Below are positions 1-9,117 of a stretch of DNA of 64,000 nucleotides, piece by piece. The DNA comes from JAWKTM01 sp041399085. Its GTDB lineage: Bacteria > Planctomycetota > Planctomycetia > Pirellulales > Pirellulaceae. A program made the position numbers and the translations under genes. Position 1 is the stretch's first letter; every line of letters begins with the position of its first letter. The stretch spans positions 1-64,000 of the forward strand of contig JAWKTM010000032.1 in the NCBI GenBank assembly GCA_041399085.1, in the 5' to 3' direction. Below the pieces are notes generated by a model, which had not been told where the DNA came from, made no database searches, and saw nothing but the letters and a program-made list of their open reading frames with translations.

Positions 1-368
1 ACGAAAGCCGTCAGCGTCACTAATCCGGCCGACGCGAATAGTTCGGCCACCGCGCCGATGCGGCGAATGTTCTCCTCGCGATCCTCGGCGCCAAAGCCAA
101 GTCCGAATCGTTGAGCGAAAGCCGACCCGTGTTCGGCCAGCAATTCGGGACTGGCGTTCAAGCCCATGCGGACGTTGTCGCCGTCGAGCAGAAACGTATG
201 CACGCCCGACTCGTGCAGTCGGCGATCCACCAGGTTGGCGACGGTGCTCTTGCCGCACCCGCTCAAACCGGTAAACCACACGACGCATCCGCGATGGCCA
301 CACAGCCGTTCGCGGTCCGTCCGAGTGACGTTGTGTTCGTGCCAAACCACATGCGTGCGTTCGCTCAT
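1..368 (-). CDS. cysC: Adenylylsulfate (APS) kinase, truncated by window edge
   Basis: Phosphorylates adenosine 5'-phosphosulfate to PAPS, the sulfate donor for sulfotransfer or reductive sulfate assimilation, in the cytoplasm. The first 122 residues are visible. After an N-terminal stretch of about 30 residues comes a Walker A motif GLSGCGKS (residues 34-41), then the DGDNVR motif (62-67) typical of the family. The C-terminal part lies beyond position 1. The ATG at 368 overlaps the stop codon of the preceding acyl-CoA dehydrogenase-like gene (365-368, ATGA), so the two are translationally coupled. The N-terminal tail (MSERTHVVWHEHNVTR) resembles that of stand-alone CysC proteins. Family assignment is firm; whether it feeds sulfation or cysteine synthesis cannot be told from this window. 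Confidence 0.93.
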   Translation of the reverse strand, partial: MSERTHVVWHEHNVTRTDRERLCGHRGCVVWFTGLSGCGKSTVANLVDRRLHESGVHTFLLDGDNVRMGLNASPELLAEHGSAFAQRFGLGFGAEDREENIRRIGAVAELFASAGLVTLTAF

Positions 369-1444
369 AAATCGTTCATCCCCGCCAGCTCACAAAGGTT
401 GGCTTCCATCACCGGTTGCGGGCAACTCCATACCAAGAAGAACAAAGCTTCGCGACACCAACGTCCCGCCGGATGTCCGACGATGTAGCCGGCGCCCTTC
501 GCGGCGGCCAAGGCAGCTTGAGCCGCCCGCAACACCAAGCTATTGGCACGCCGTCGGACTTCGGACGCGGAGCAAGCCGTGCGGCCTTCGGCGGCGGCGA
601 GCAGCTCGTCATACAGCGATTGCCACTCATCCCGCATCGTCGCCGCTGGTCCGACCAATTCGCGCCGCGGGTCGGACTCGCCTTCGATAAAGCCAATCGC
701 GGCATCCGCCAACCCGACGGCCAACGTCGATGTCTGCAAGCCGCCCGTGTTGGCGCCGCTGCCCGACTTCATCACATCGTGCTGGGGACCGGCCAAAAGA
801 TAACGCGCGTCGACCTCGACCTGCTCGCACTCGACCGGCCCGGTTTGGCTGGCGTTCAAACCGATCAAATTCGCCGGCTGGGGCACGTGAACGCCCGGCA
901 GGTTGGTTGGCAAGGCAATCAGCACTTCGCGACCGTCAGACAACGTGGCTCCAACCACAACCGTGTCGGCTGCCGGAGCGCCAGTGACCCACGGGCTGTA
1001 GCCATCGAGCAGCCAACCGGTCTCAATTTCCGTGGCTCGCAACACCGGTCGCCCCAGATGTCGACGGCTGGTCGTTAGATGCGAAATGCCTACCGTGGCG
1101 AATGAGTGTCCAGTTCGCAGGTCGGGCAGCAATTGCTCACGCGCCCACTCGCTGTCGCCCACGGCGATTCGTCGACATGCACCGGCTCGTTGCGTAATGA
1201 CGAACGTGGTGGTCAAACAAGCCGAACTGAGCTTCGCGTATCCGCGAGTCACATCCCCCTCGGACCATTCCAACCCACCGACATCACGAGGCAGAAACCA
1301 ATCGAAAACACCGTATTTAGCGCACAAGTCGAGCTGATCGGCGGGCCAAGCTCCGGGATTTTCGAGTTGCGGGGCGAGCTGCGCAAGTTGTTCGCACAGT
1401 TCATCGAGCTGCGGATCGTCGGGCGCGGTAATCATTCGCGGCAT
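365..1444 (-). CDS. Acyl-CoA dehydrogenase-like flavoprotein
   Basis: A 359-residue protein with the overall layout of acyl-CoA dehydrogenases: a helical N-terminal domain (about 1-105), a beta middle domain containing a GWLLDGYSPWVTGA stretch (about 145-160) that matches the FAD-contacting loop, and a helical C-terminal domain. I chose the ATG at 1444 because GAAAGGGGGGC precedes it; a longer in-frame start at 1516 lacks a ribosome binding site. The C-terminal region does not show the usual YEGT-like active-site segment, so the substrate and even the dehydrogenase activity are uncertain; a related flavin monooxygenase is possible. It overlaps cysC by 4 nt, suggesting a shared task, perhaps in sulfur metabolism, but this is inference. 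Confidence 0.72.
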   Translation of the reverse strand: MPRMITAPDDPQLDELCEQLAQLAPQLENPGAWPADQLDLCAKYGVFDWFLPRDVGGLEWSEGDVTRGYAKLSSACLTTTFVITQRAGACRRIAVGDSEWAREQLLPDLRTGHSFATVGISHLTTSRRHLGRPVLRATEIETGWLLDGYSPWVTGAPAADTVVVGATLSDGREVLIALPTNLPGVHVPQPANLIGLNASQTGPVECEQVEVDARYLLAGPQHDVMKSGSGANTGGLQTSTLAVGLADAAIGFIEGESDPRRELVGPAATMRDEWQSLYDELLAAAEGRTACSASEVRRRANSLVLRAAQAALAAAKGAGYIVGHPAGRWCREALFFLVWSCPQPVMEANLCELAGMNDL

Positions 1445-1742
1445 GAAGCCCCCCTTTCGGAACGTCAAAGTCGGGCCAGACTCGTGGCCGACTCCGTATC
1501 GCTCGCCGCGCGGCAAACGACCCGTCTCACTTGACGATTGTATGAATCGGCAACAATATCCGTGAAGATTTGATGTGCATATTCGTTATGCGATGCAGAC
1601 ATCGCTTATCTTCGCCATTTTTCCTGGACGCGGAGGCCCGGTCTGACCGATAGGAGTCGGGTTCTCGTTGTATTGGCAAACCGCTATAACCTAGGCGCTT
1701 TCGCAGTTGAATCCCAGACCGCGATGGGCGAAAGGGAGTCCC

Positions 1743-3940
1743 ATGAGCCGCACAGAAATGATGATTGAACCGGAAGTCCACAGCTCGACGTTGACCGAGT
1801 TGACGCCCGACACGTTGTACGAAAAGTGCATGTCGCTGGCCAGGAACCTCTGGTGGACTTGGCATCCCGAAGTAATCAACCTTTTCCGCGACCTTGATCC
1901 CATTCGTTGGCGACAGCTCGACCACAATCCCATTGCGTTGCTGCGCGAGTTCACACCGGAACGTTTGGCGGCTCGCGCGTTGGAGATGACGCTGCACAGT
2001 CGGATCAATTACGCCTTTCGCCGGCTGAAGGAATACGTCGGTCCGCGCCCTCTTGGGGCTCGACGCATGCCGGCGTCCTGGGCGCCAAGCCGGTCGCGTA
2101 TTTCTCGGCCGAATTCGGTATCCACGAAAGTTTGCCGATTTACTCCGGCGGTCTCGGCGTGTTGTCGGGCGACCACATCAAGAGCGCGAGCGGTCTGGGC
2201 GTGCCGCTGGTCGGCATCGGCTTGTTCTACGACCAAGGCTACTTCAAGCAGCATTTGGACGAGAACGGCTACCAGAACGAAGAGTACATCAACGTCAAAA
2301 CCGAGAATCTGCCGATCGAACCGGCGCTCGATCCTGACGGCAATCCAATCACGATCAGTCTGGATACACGCAACGGCACGTTGCTGGCCAAAGTGTGGCT
2401 GATGCATGTGGGCCGCGTGAAGCTGTACCTGTTGGACTGCGATGTCGAGGGGAACAGCCCTCAGGATCGCGAGCTGACGGCCCGGCTCTACGGCGGCGAC
2501 GAGCGCACGCGAATTCGCCAGGAGCTGGTTTTGGGTGTCGGCGGCGTCAAGGCGCTCCGAGCTCTCGGCATCACGCCGGGCGTTTACCATCTGAACGAAG
2601 GTCACAGCGCTTTCGGACCGCTGGAAGTGATTCGCGAACGCATGCACGACAACGGGATGACGTTCGACGACGCGATGCGCGAGGTCGCTCAACAAACGGT
2701 CTTCACCACGCATACGCCGGTTCCCGCTGGCCACGACCGCTTCGATGGCGGGTTGGTCGAGGAACACTTGGGCCCGCTTCGCGATCAACTGGGCATCTCC
2801 TACGAACAGTTGATGGGCATGGGGCGCGTCGAGCCGCAAAACGAAGGCGAACCGTTCTGCATGACGGTCGTCGGTTTGAAGATGTCGCGCCGAGCGAACG
2901 CGGTCAGTTCGCTGCACGGTCATATTTCGCGTCGCATGTGGGCGCATCTTTGGCCGTGGCGTGTGGAGGAAGAAATTCCCATCGGCCACATCACCAACGG
3001 CGTGCATGTGCCGAGCTGGCTGGCTTGGCAGATGCGCCAACTGTACGACCGCCACTTCCCGGTGGAATGGCCGCAACGCATGGGCGAACCCGAAGTGTGG
3101 CAAGCCATTCACTCGGTCGATCCCGGCGAGCTCTGGGAAACGCACAACGCGCTGAAGAATTTGCTGCTCTCGTTCGTGCGTCGACGCGTCAGCCGCCAAT
3201 GTCGCCGCCGGGGTGAGAGTGACGACATCGTGGAAGCAGCTCGTAATGTGCTCGACCCGAATATCCTCACGATCGGCTTCGGTCGACGGTTCGCGACCTA
3301 CAAGCGTGCGACGTTGTTGCTCAATGATTTGGAACGCATCGAGCAGTTGGTGAACGATGCGGAGCGACCAATTCAAATCATCTACGCGGGTAAGGCGCAT
3401 CCGAAGGACGAGCCCGGCAAAAAGTTCATCCAAGCGATCGCCAACATGCGGCGCAATCCGCGTCTGTCGCACCGCGTGGTCTTCATCGAGGACTACGATA
3501 TCAACGTCTGCCGTCACATGATTCAAGGCGTTGACGTGTGGTTGAACAACCCGCGTCGCCCGCTGGAAGCGTCGGGCACGAGCGGCCAAAAGGCAGTGCT
3601 CAACGGCGGTTTGAATCTTTCGGTGCTGGACGGTTGGTGGGCGGAAGCCTACGACGGCTCGAATGGTTTCGCCATCGGCAAGGGGCATAGCCACCAGTCG
3701 GACGAGATCACCGATGTGCGCGACGCCGAATCGCTGTTCGACGTGCTCGAAAACCATGTGATTCCGACGTATTACAATCGCGACGTCGACGGCCTGCCTC
3801 GTCGCTGGATCCGCATGATGATGAACTCCATCAGCACCTGCGCTTGGCGTTTTAGCGCCCATCGCATGGTGATGGATTACACACGGGCCAGCTACGTTCC
3901 GGCAACGGGCGGTCTAAGCTGCGATATGAATTTACATTAG
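1743..3940 (+). CDS. glgP: Glycogen/alpha-glucan phosphorylase, interrupted by one frameshift
   Basis: Phosphorolytic release of glucose 1-phosphate from glycogen or maltodextrin, PLP-dependent, cytoplasmic. The start is the ATG at 1743, preceded by AAAGGGAG. Residues 1 to about 100 form the N-terminal DUF3417-type domain (SLARNLWWTWHPEV). The frame then changes near 2040-2057: upstream reads INYAFRRLKEYVG, and the following phosphorylase sequence (WGSTHAGVLGAKPVAYFSAEFG) is in another frame, consistent with loss of one base. Downstream everything is intact, including SGGLGVLSGDH and the PLP-lysine region EASGTSGQKAVLNGG. Repaired length is about 732 residues, normal for the short GlgP class. 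Frameshift may be a sequencing error or a recent inactivation. It converges on the gene at 3954 with only 13 bp between the stops. Confidence 0.9.
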
Positions 3941-3953
3941 ACCACGAGCTTGG

Positions 3954-6296
3954 CTATTTCCGCCGCTCCGAGCCGCGACTGGATCGTTCCTCGCGGCCAC
4001 GGTTGCTTCGGTCTGAATTATCCGCATTGCGAGAGCCGCGCGACGACGCTCCTCTCGCCCCATCGGTCCCGCCACGATTCGACACGCTGGGACTTGCCAG
4101 CGGCAGCGATGGACGCGAGTTCGACGGACGAGCATTGGGCTGTTCCGACCCGCGGCGCTCGACCGATGGTGAAAGGCCACCGCGAAACGGAGTCGGCGCC
4201 GAGTTGCCGCGCCCCGTCGAAGAGTTCGGCGTATTGGCTCGCGGATCCCGGTTGAATAATCCCTGAGGAATCGCTTGTGGCGCGGATCGCGCGGCCGGTG
4301 AACTGTCTCCGCGCGGGTTCGTGAGCGTCTTGCGGGCGTCGATGCCTTGCTGGCGTCGCGCTTCCGCTTCGCGCTGCAAACGCTCTCGTAACTCCATCGT
4401 CCGGTCATTCAAAGTTCGTTCATTCGCCGGGCGTTCGTTGACTGGGCGCCCATTGGCCGGGCGCTCACTGAAAGGCCGACCTGGCGACGTGCGATCCGGT
4501 TGCGGACCTCGTTCCGCCCCGTTGCCAACGGACTCCGGAGATCGGGAACCAAATTGGTCGAAGAAGGAACCTGTCGGAGTTCGGCGATCGTCCGAGCCGT
4601 CCCGTCCGTCGCCGAATCGTCCGGTTTGTGGCTGGCCAGTTCGCGGAGCATTCATTGGCGATCGGTCATTCGGCAATTGCCCAATGGGACCGCGTTGATC
4701 AATCGGACCGCGTTGGTCACTGGCGCCGCGCTGATCACTCGGGCCGCGAACGGACGGAGTATTCGCATCGCCGCTACGTCGGTCAAACGGCCGGCCAGCC
4801 GCGCCGGCGTCTCCTAAACGCTGGAATTGGTCAATCAACTCTTGTCGTGTATCGCGACCCGGATTGTCAGCCGACGGCCGAGCTGTCACGTGCAACCCCT
4901 GCTGGGGAAGCTGCAATGCACGGCGATACTGCTCTCGACCGCCTGCAACGGAATCGTTTCGTCGATCGTCGCGATCGCGCGGCTCCCGAGCGTCGCGAGC
5001 AAAATCAGGGCGTCGATCCACACCGTCCGTACGTCCTCGATCAAACTCGCCACGATGCAACGTTTCCCACGTTGACCGTTCACGACTAATTTCGCGCAGC
5101 GGCGATGCATACCGCTCGACACGAACCAAGTCATCCCGATCCAACCGCGAATAGCGATGATGGTCGCCGGGACGGTCGGCCAAAGCACGCAACGAATGGG
5201 CTCGCGTGATGTAGTCGGCATACTGACCATTCACCCGAGTCGCCATTCTCACTTGCCCTGCCAAATCACGGGGCGGCCGCAACTCGCGGTGATCTCGGAA
5301 ATAGTCATGCCAGCGAGCGATGCGTTGCACGTACGAAGACTCTCGATACTGATACCGATAGTAGCTGTATAGCGGATCGTATCGCCGTGAAACGGTGTGA
5401 TAAGAGACCCAAGGATAAATGTTACGGGCGACATAAGTGTCCCCGTAATAGTCTCCGAAGCAGTAGTGATGATATCGTGGCTGCACGAACAAATTGACCA
5501 ACAGACTCACGCCCGTGTCCACGACATACGTTGGCTGAAACCGAAATCCCGCGGTGACGACGCTCGGCCGAATCGGGCAAAACACGGTGCCTCGGGATGT
5601 CAGCACATAGTCCCAGTATCCGGGGCGAAAGACGCAGCCATAAGGTGTCCACACATAGCGATCCGGGATCCACACCCAATCGTCATAACCAACCGACCAG
5701 TAGCCAGCTCGCCAACGATACTGTTGATTGACGTAAGACCATTGGCCCGGCACCCAGAAATGGTCGGTCGTGGGTGGCTCGCTGCTGGGAGCCGAATCCA
5801 CGGCTTCCGGTGGATACGGCAGGTATTCCAGTTGCGAAGTTTGTTCGAGCGTCCAGAAACCCGAAATCCACTGCCACCCGTTGTCCACACGCGTCCAATA
5901 ACCGGGGATAAATCGCTGCCGAGGCGGCACATCCCGCCAGATTCCGGTGATCCAGAGGAAGTCTTCGTTTTCGACGTCCCATCCCCAATAGCCTGGGATC
6001 CACTCGACGTTCGCACCCTCCGGCCGATAGTCGGGCGGCACCTCGTCGATCGGTTCCGGCGGCTGCCGATTCACGATTAGACCGGCGGTCGGTTCGTCCG
6101 TGAACTGTTCGGCGAATGCTTCGTGTAGCGGACCCCGCGTGAGCACGTCGATGTTTTCATAACCCAAGCCCGGTGGTAAATCGTTGGGCGGCGCAGCGAC
6201 AGGCGGTTGACCAAACGCCACGTTCGCAGGGTTAAACAACAGCCATCCGGCCACCAGTGCGGCGCCTACTATCTTGGGTCTTGAAGGACCGTTCAT
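3954..6296 (-). CDS. Secreted YXWGXW-repeat protein with long disordered C-terminus
   Basis: A 780-residue exported protein of unknown function. The start is the ATG at 6296, preceded by AAAAGGAAAACGGC; an in-frame start at 6365 would put a charged leader before the signal peptide. A signal peptide spans about residues 1-29 (hydrophobic core then AFG-QP). Residues about 80-250 carry repeated aromatic motifs (WIPGYWGWD, FIPGYWTRV, WISGFWTLE, WVPGQWSYV, WRAGYWSVG, FRPGYWDYV) that define the YXWGXW repeat family, common in planctomycetes. The last 330 residues or so are low complexity, rich in Arg, Gly, Asp, Ser and Pro, with short repeats such as DQRGP and ERPAN, and end in a basic tail. Presumably periplasmic or surface-associated. 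Confidence 0.8.
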   Translation of the reverse strand: MNGPSRPKIVGAALVAGWLLFNPANVAFGQPPVAAPPNDLPPGLGYENIDVLTRGPLHEAFAEQFTDEPTAGLIVNRQPPEPIDEVPPDYRPEGANVEWIPGYWGWDVENEDFLWITGIWRDVPPRQRFIPGYWTRVDNGWQWISGFWTLEQTSQLEYLPYPPEAVDSAPSSEPPTTDHFWVPGQWSYVNQQYRWRAGYWSVGYDDWVWIPDRYVWTPYGCVFRPGYWDYVLTSRGTVFCPIRPSVVTAGFRFQPTYVVDTGVSLLVNLFVQPRYHHYCFGDYYGDTYVARNIYPWVSYHTVSRRYDPLYSYYRYQYRESSYVQRIARWHDYFRDHRELRPPRDLAGQVRMATRVNGQYADYITRAHSLRALADRPGDHHRYSRLDRDDLVRVERYASPLREISRERSTWETLHRGEFDRGRTDGVDRRPDFARDAREPRDRDDRRNDSVAGGREQYRRALQLPQQGLHVTARPSADNPGRDTRQELIDQFQRLGDAGAAGRPFDRRSGDANTPSVRGPSDQRGASDQRGPIDQRGPIGQLPNDRSPMNAPRTGQPQTGRFGDGRDGSDDRRTPTGSFFDQFGSRSPESVGNGAERGPQPDRTSPGRPFSERPANGRPVNERPANERTLNDRTMELRERLQREAEARRQQGIDARKTLTNPRGDSSPAARSAPQAIPQGLFNRDPRANTPNSSTGRGNSAPTPFRGGLSPSVERRGSEQPNARPSNSRPSLPLASPSVSNRGGTDGARGASSRGSRNADNSDRSNRGREERSSRGSERRK

Positions 6297-6685
6297 TGCC
6301 GTTTTCCTTTTCGCTGCATCCGCAGCACCACGACGAATTTCGTAACCAAGCCGCTGAATTCGCACAATTTTTCAGAATAGCCGTCCACACTTCAGCTTAA
6401 CGCCCATCCATCAACATCTGTAAATTCATCCAGGGTGAGATCAAAACAGCCACACGATTCTCGCTCTGAAAGTCTGTTTGCCTTCGTCTTCCTCTGATTT
6501 TCAGCGATCCACAACAGTTGCGCTCGCCCTTCTAATAAGCAAACCACGGACCAGTCTCGGACACCTACGGTTACTCCGACTAGCGACAATCCGAGCGGAT
6601 AACGATCATTGGACGACGGCGCGGTCTCAACCGCACCGAGGCATTTACTCAATCCTCGCCAACACGCTTTTGCCTGGAGTGCATC
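6297..6685. other. Intergenic region between divergent genes
   Basis: A 389-bp spacer between the YXWGXW gene (minus) and the asparagine-synthetase-like gene (plus), so it must hold both promoters. I see no convincing small gene, RNA or hairpin. An 86-codon minus-strand frame (TTG start at 6652) has no ribosome binding site and no recognisable sequence. In particular, no short peptide gene resembling a modified-peptide precursor was found here. Confidence 0.5.
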
Positions 6686-8017
6686 ATGACGCAGTACGCA
6701 GCCTATGTCGAACGACTTGTCGATTTGACCGATCCATCGCGGGACGTTCTACTCAATATGTCACGCGACGAGGCGCTCACGCGCGTGGCCTCGGGCGATC
6801 CCCAGCAAGTTCGCGAAATCGACGGCCAGTTCGCCATCGTCAAGCGCGACGGTCGGACGGTCCGCATGGCCCGATCCCTCGGCCGTCCGCTTCGCTATTT
6901 CCTCGCCAAGCAAATCGATGGCCCCTGCTTGGTCGTGGCCGAACGCATGGACGAAATTCGCACGTTTCTCGAAAGCGAAGGGCTGGGCGATCAGTTCCAT
7001 CCGTCGTACACAAGAATGGTCCCAGCTCATTATATCGTGCAGATTGAATTGATCGGCTGCCCCGACCCGAATCCCGTGTATAGCCGGTTCTTCACTCCCG
7101 CGAATGAAAAGCTGCCAACCGACCTCGACACCATCGGACGAAGATACATCGGCGCACTTGCCGATGAATGCCAACGTTGGCTCGATCGCATACCCAAGCA
7201 AGCGCCGATCGGCGTTCTGTTCTCTGGAGGCATTGATAGCGGCGCCGTGTTACTGACACTGTATTCGCTGTTGCTACGGCGCGGCGAATCGCCCGCGCGG
7301 CTAAAGGCATTCACATTGGTGACGGACGAACATGGTGAAGATGCCAGACAGGCACAGCGCTTTTTGCAAACGCTTGACCTCACATTGTTGGGCGAAAACG
7401 TGGATGTTGCTGCAAGTGACCTCGACGTCGCCGAAACGGTTCGCGTTATCGAAGATTACAAACCATTGGACGTGCAAGCCGCAACCATGACGCTGGCTCT
7501 TTGCCGGGCGATCCGCCATCGCTATCCTGACTGGATATATCTCGTGGATGGCGACGGCGGCGACGAAAATCTTAAAGATTACCCGATCGAAGAGAATTCC
7601 GAACTCACCATTCGCAGTGTGCTTAACAACCGACTCTTATACCAGGAGGGTTGGGGCGTCGAAGCCATTAAGCATTCGTTGGTGTATACCGGCGGGCAAA
7701 GCCGCGGCCACGTCCGAAGCTATGCTCCCGCATGCCTGTTCGGATTCCTCGGTTTCAGCCCTTTCGCATTGCCCAACGTGATCGATGTTGCCGAGCGGAT
7801 TCCATTCATTGACCTAACCCAGTGGGATCACCAACGCTTATATGAACTCAAGGGCGAGGTGGTCGCCCGCGGCATTCGATCCGTCACGGGCTTCGACATG
7901 CCAATCTATCCCAAGCGTCGCTTTCAACACGGAGTGGGCGAAGTATCGCGGTTAGACAGTGTGTTGGCTCGCAGTGAGAGCGAACTGCGACGAATCTTCG
8001 ACCGAGTCGTGGCGTAG
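6686..8017 (+). CDS. Asparagine synthetase-like amide ligase lacking the glutaminase cysteine
   Basis: A 443-residue member of the asparagine synthetase B superfamily. The C-terminal half has the ATP-pyrophosphatase loop SGGIDS (residues 180-185) and a second conserved aspartate/glycine motif LVDGDGGDENLKDYP near 290-305, so an AMP-activating amide-bond-forming reaction is expected. The N-terminal domain has the Ntn-like shape but starts MTQYAAYV. No cysteine follows the initiator methionine, so glutamine hydrolysis is unlikely; beta-lactam synthetase-like enzymes are similar in this respect. The ATG at 6686 has TGGAG upstream. The next gene begins 50 bp downstream on the same strand. Substrate unknown; the neighbouring radical SAM and halogenase-like genes suggest a tailoring or secondary-metabolite role (inference). 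Confidence 0.75.
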   Translation: MTQYAAYVERLVDLTDPSRDVLLNMSRDEALTRVASGDPQQVREIDGQFAIVKRDGRTVRMARSLGRPLRYFLAKQIDGPCLVVAERMDEIRTFLESEGLGDQFHPSYTRMVPAHYIVQIELIGCPDPNPVYSRFFTPANEKLPTDLDTIGRRYIGALADECQRWLDRIPKQAPIGVLFSGGIDSGAVLLTLYSLLLRRGESPARLKAFTLVTDEHGEDARQAQRFLQTLDLTLLGENVDVAASDLDVAETVRVIEDYKPLDVQAATMTLALCRAIRHRYPDWIYLVDGDGGDENLKDYPIEENSELTIRSVLNNRLLYQEGWGVEAIKHSLVYTGGQSRGHVRSYAPACLFGFLGFSPFALPNVIDVAERIPFIDLTQWDHQRLYELKGEVVARGIRSVTGFDMPIYPKRRFQHGVGEVSRLDSVLARSESELRRIFDRVVA

Positions 8018-8067
8018 GCCAACCCTAACCGGCGTCTTGAACAGCGACAGTGCGAAGGAGCATTCAC

Positions 8068-9117
8068 TTGCCAACACGACGCGATAACTCTGGAGCCGCG
8101 CAACTCGACAAGACGCCGAGCCCCGCCTATCCCGCGGACGACGATGCAATCTTGGCCGCTCGGCCAGCTAAGAACTCCGTGGATCCGTGGAAGCCCTATG
8201 CCTTTCTGGTGGAACCGGAATGTCAGGCGTCGGGCCGGATCGAGAATGTCGCCACCCTGTTCCTCACAAATCGCGAATGCCCACTACGTTGCACAATGTG
8301 CGATTTGTGGAAGAATACGCTGGACGAGCCCACGCCCGTCGCCGCCATACCAACTCAGATTGAATACGCACTCTCACGCCTCCCCGCTGCTCAACACATC
8401 AAGCTTTATAACAGTGGCAACTTCTTCGATCCTTTGGCTGTTCCGCCCGCGGACTATGAAGCGATCGCGCGGCAAATCGACGGCTTTCAAACGGTCATCG
8501 TCGAAAACCATCCGCGGATGTGCGGTCGATTGGTGGGCGAGTTCAAGTCCTACTTGCGTGACACAACTCAATTGGAAATCGCGCTGGGACTCGAAACAGT
8601 TCATCCTAAAGCACTTCCCTTGCTAAACAAGCAAATGTCACTCGACGACTTTGTTGCTGCTTGCTCCAGTCTTAGAGAGCAGCATATCGCGTTGAGGGCC
8701 TTCGTGTTATTGCGGCCGCCGTCACTAACCGAAGCCGAAGGAGTTGAGTGGGCTCTGCGCTCGATTGACTTCGCGTTCGATCTACAAGTGTCCGCCGTGT
8801 CGGTCATTCCAACGCGGGCCAGCAACGGTCTCATGGAACGTTGGCAGCAAGCCGGGTTGTTCACTCCGCCGTCCCTGGCCTCTCTGGAGACCGTGCTGCG
8901 CGACGGACTTGCCATGCAACGTGGGCGAGTGTTTGTGGACCTCTGGGATATTGAAACGATGGCTCAACACGAACCCGACTCACGCCGTCGAATTGAGCGG
9001 CTACGCACGGCAAACCTACAGCAACGTTGGCCCGCGGATAGCGAAACCTATCCCACTGCGGCAACGCATGCTGCCGAAAGACATTCACCGTCCAACCTCG
9101 GTGGAAACTGCCGATGA
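8068..9117 (+). CDS. Radical SAM protein
   Basis: A 349-residue radical S-adenosylmethionine enzyme. The CxxxCxxC cluster motif is complete (CPLRCTMC, C71, C75, C78). Downstream are a GN-type motif (KLYNSGNFF, about 110-118) and a GLET segment (about 175), as expected for the partial TIM barrel. No second iron-sulfur motif or SPASM-type cysteine cluster is visible at the C-terminus. I chose TTG at 8068 because GAAGGAG lies 7 nt upstream; an upstream GTG at 8050 overlaps that site. The stop overlaps the ATG of the following halogenase-like gene by 4 nt, so the pair is translationally coupled. The specific reaction cannot be deduced. Confidence 0.85.
   Translation: MPTRRDNSGAAQLDKTPSPAYPADDDAILAARPAKNSVDPWKPYAFLVEPECQASGRIENVATLFLTNRECPLRCTMCDLWKNTLDEPTPVAAIPTQIEYALSRLPAAQHIKLYNSGNFFDPLAVPPADYEAIARQIDGFQTVIVENHPRMCGRLVGEFKSYLRDTTQLEIALGLETVHPKALPLLNKQMSLDDFVAACSSLREQHIALRAFVLLRPPSLTEAEGVEWALRSIDFAFDLQVSAVSVIPTRASNGLMERWQQAGLFTPPSLASLETVLRDGLAMQRGRVFVDLWDIETMAQHEPDSRRRIERLRTANLQQRWPADSETYPTAATHAAERHSPSNLGGNCR

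Noticed and set aside
2035..2060. Programmed frameshift in glgP
   Set aside because: No slippery heptamer or downstream pseudoknot is apparent, and glycogen phosphorylases are not known to use one; a single lost base is simpler.
2009..3862. A 617-codon minus-strand frame opposite glgP
   Set aside because: Low-quality composition and no motifs; the plus strand has the conserved phosphorylase sequence.
6392..6652. A possible 86-residue minus-strand peptide in the spacer before the AsnB-like gene, considered as a precursor peptide
   Set aside because: TTG start, no ribosome binding site, no leader/core pattern, and opposite strand to the biosynthetic genes.
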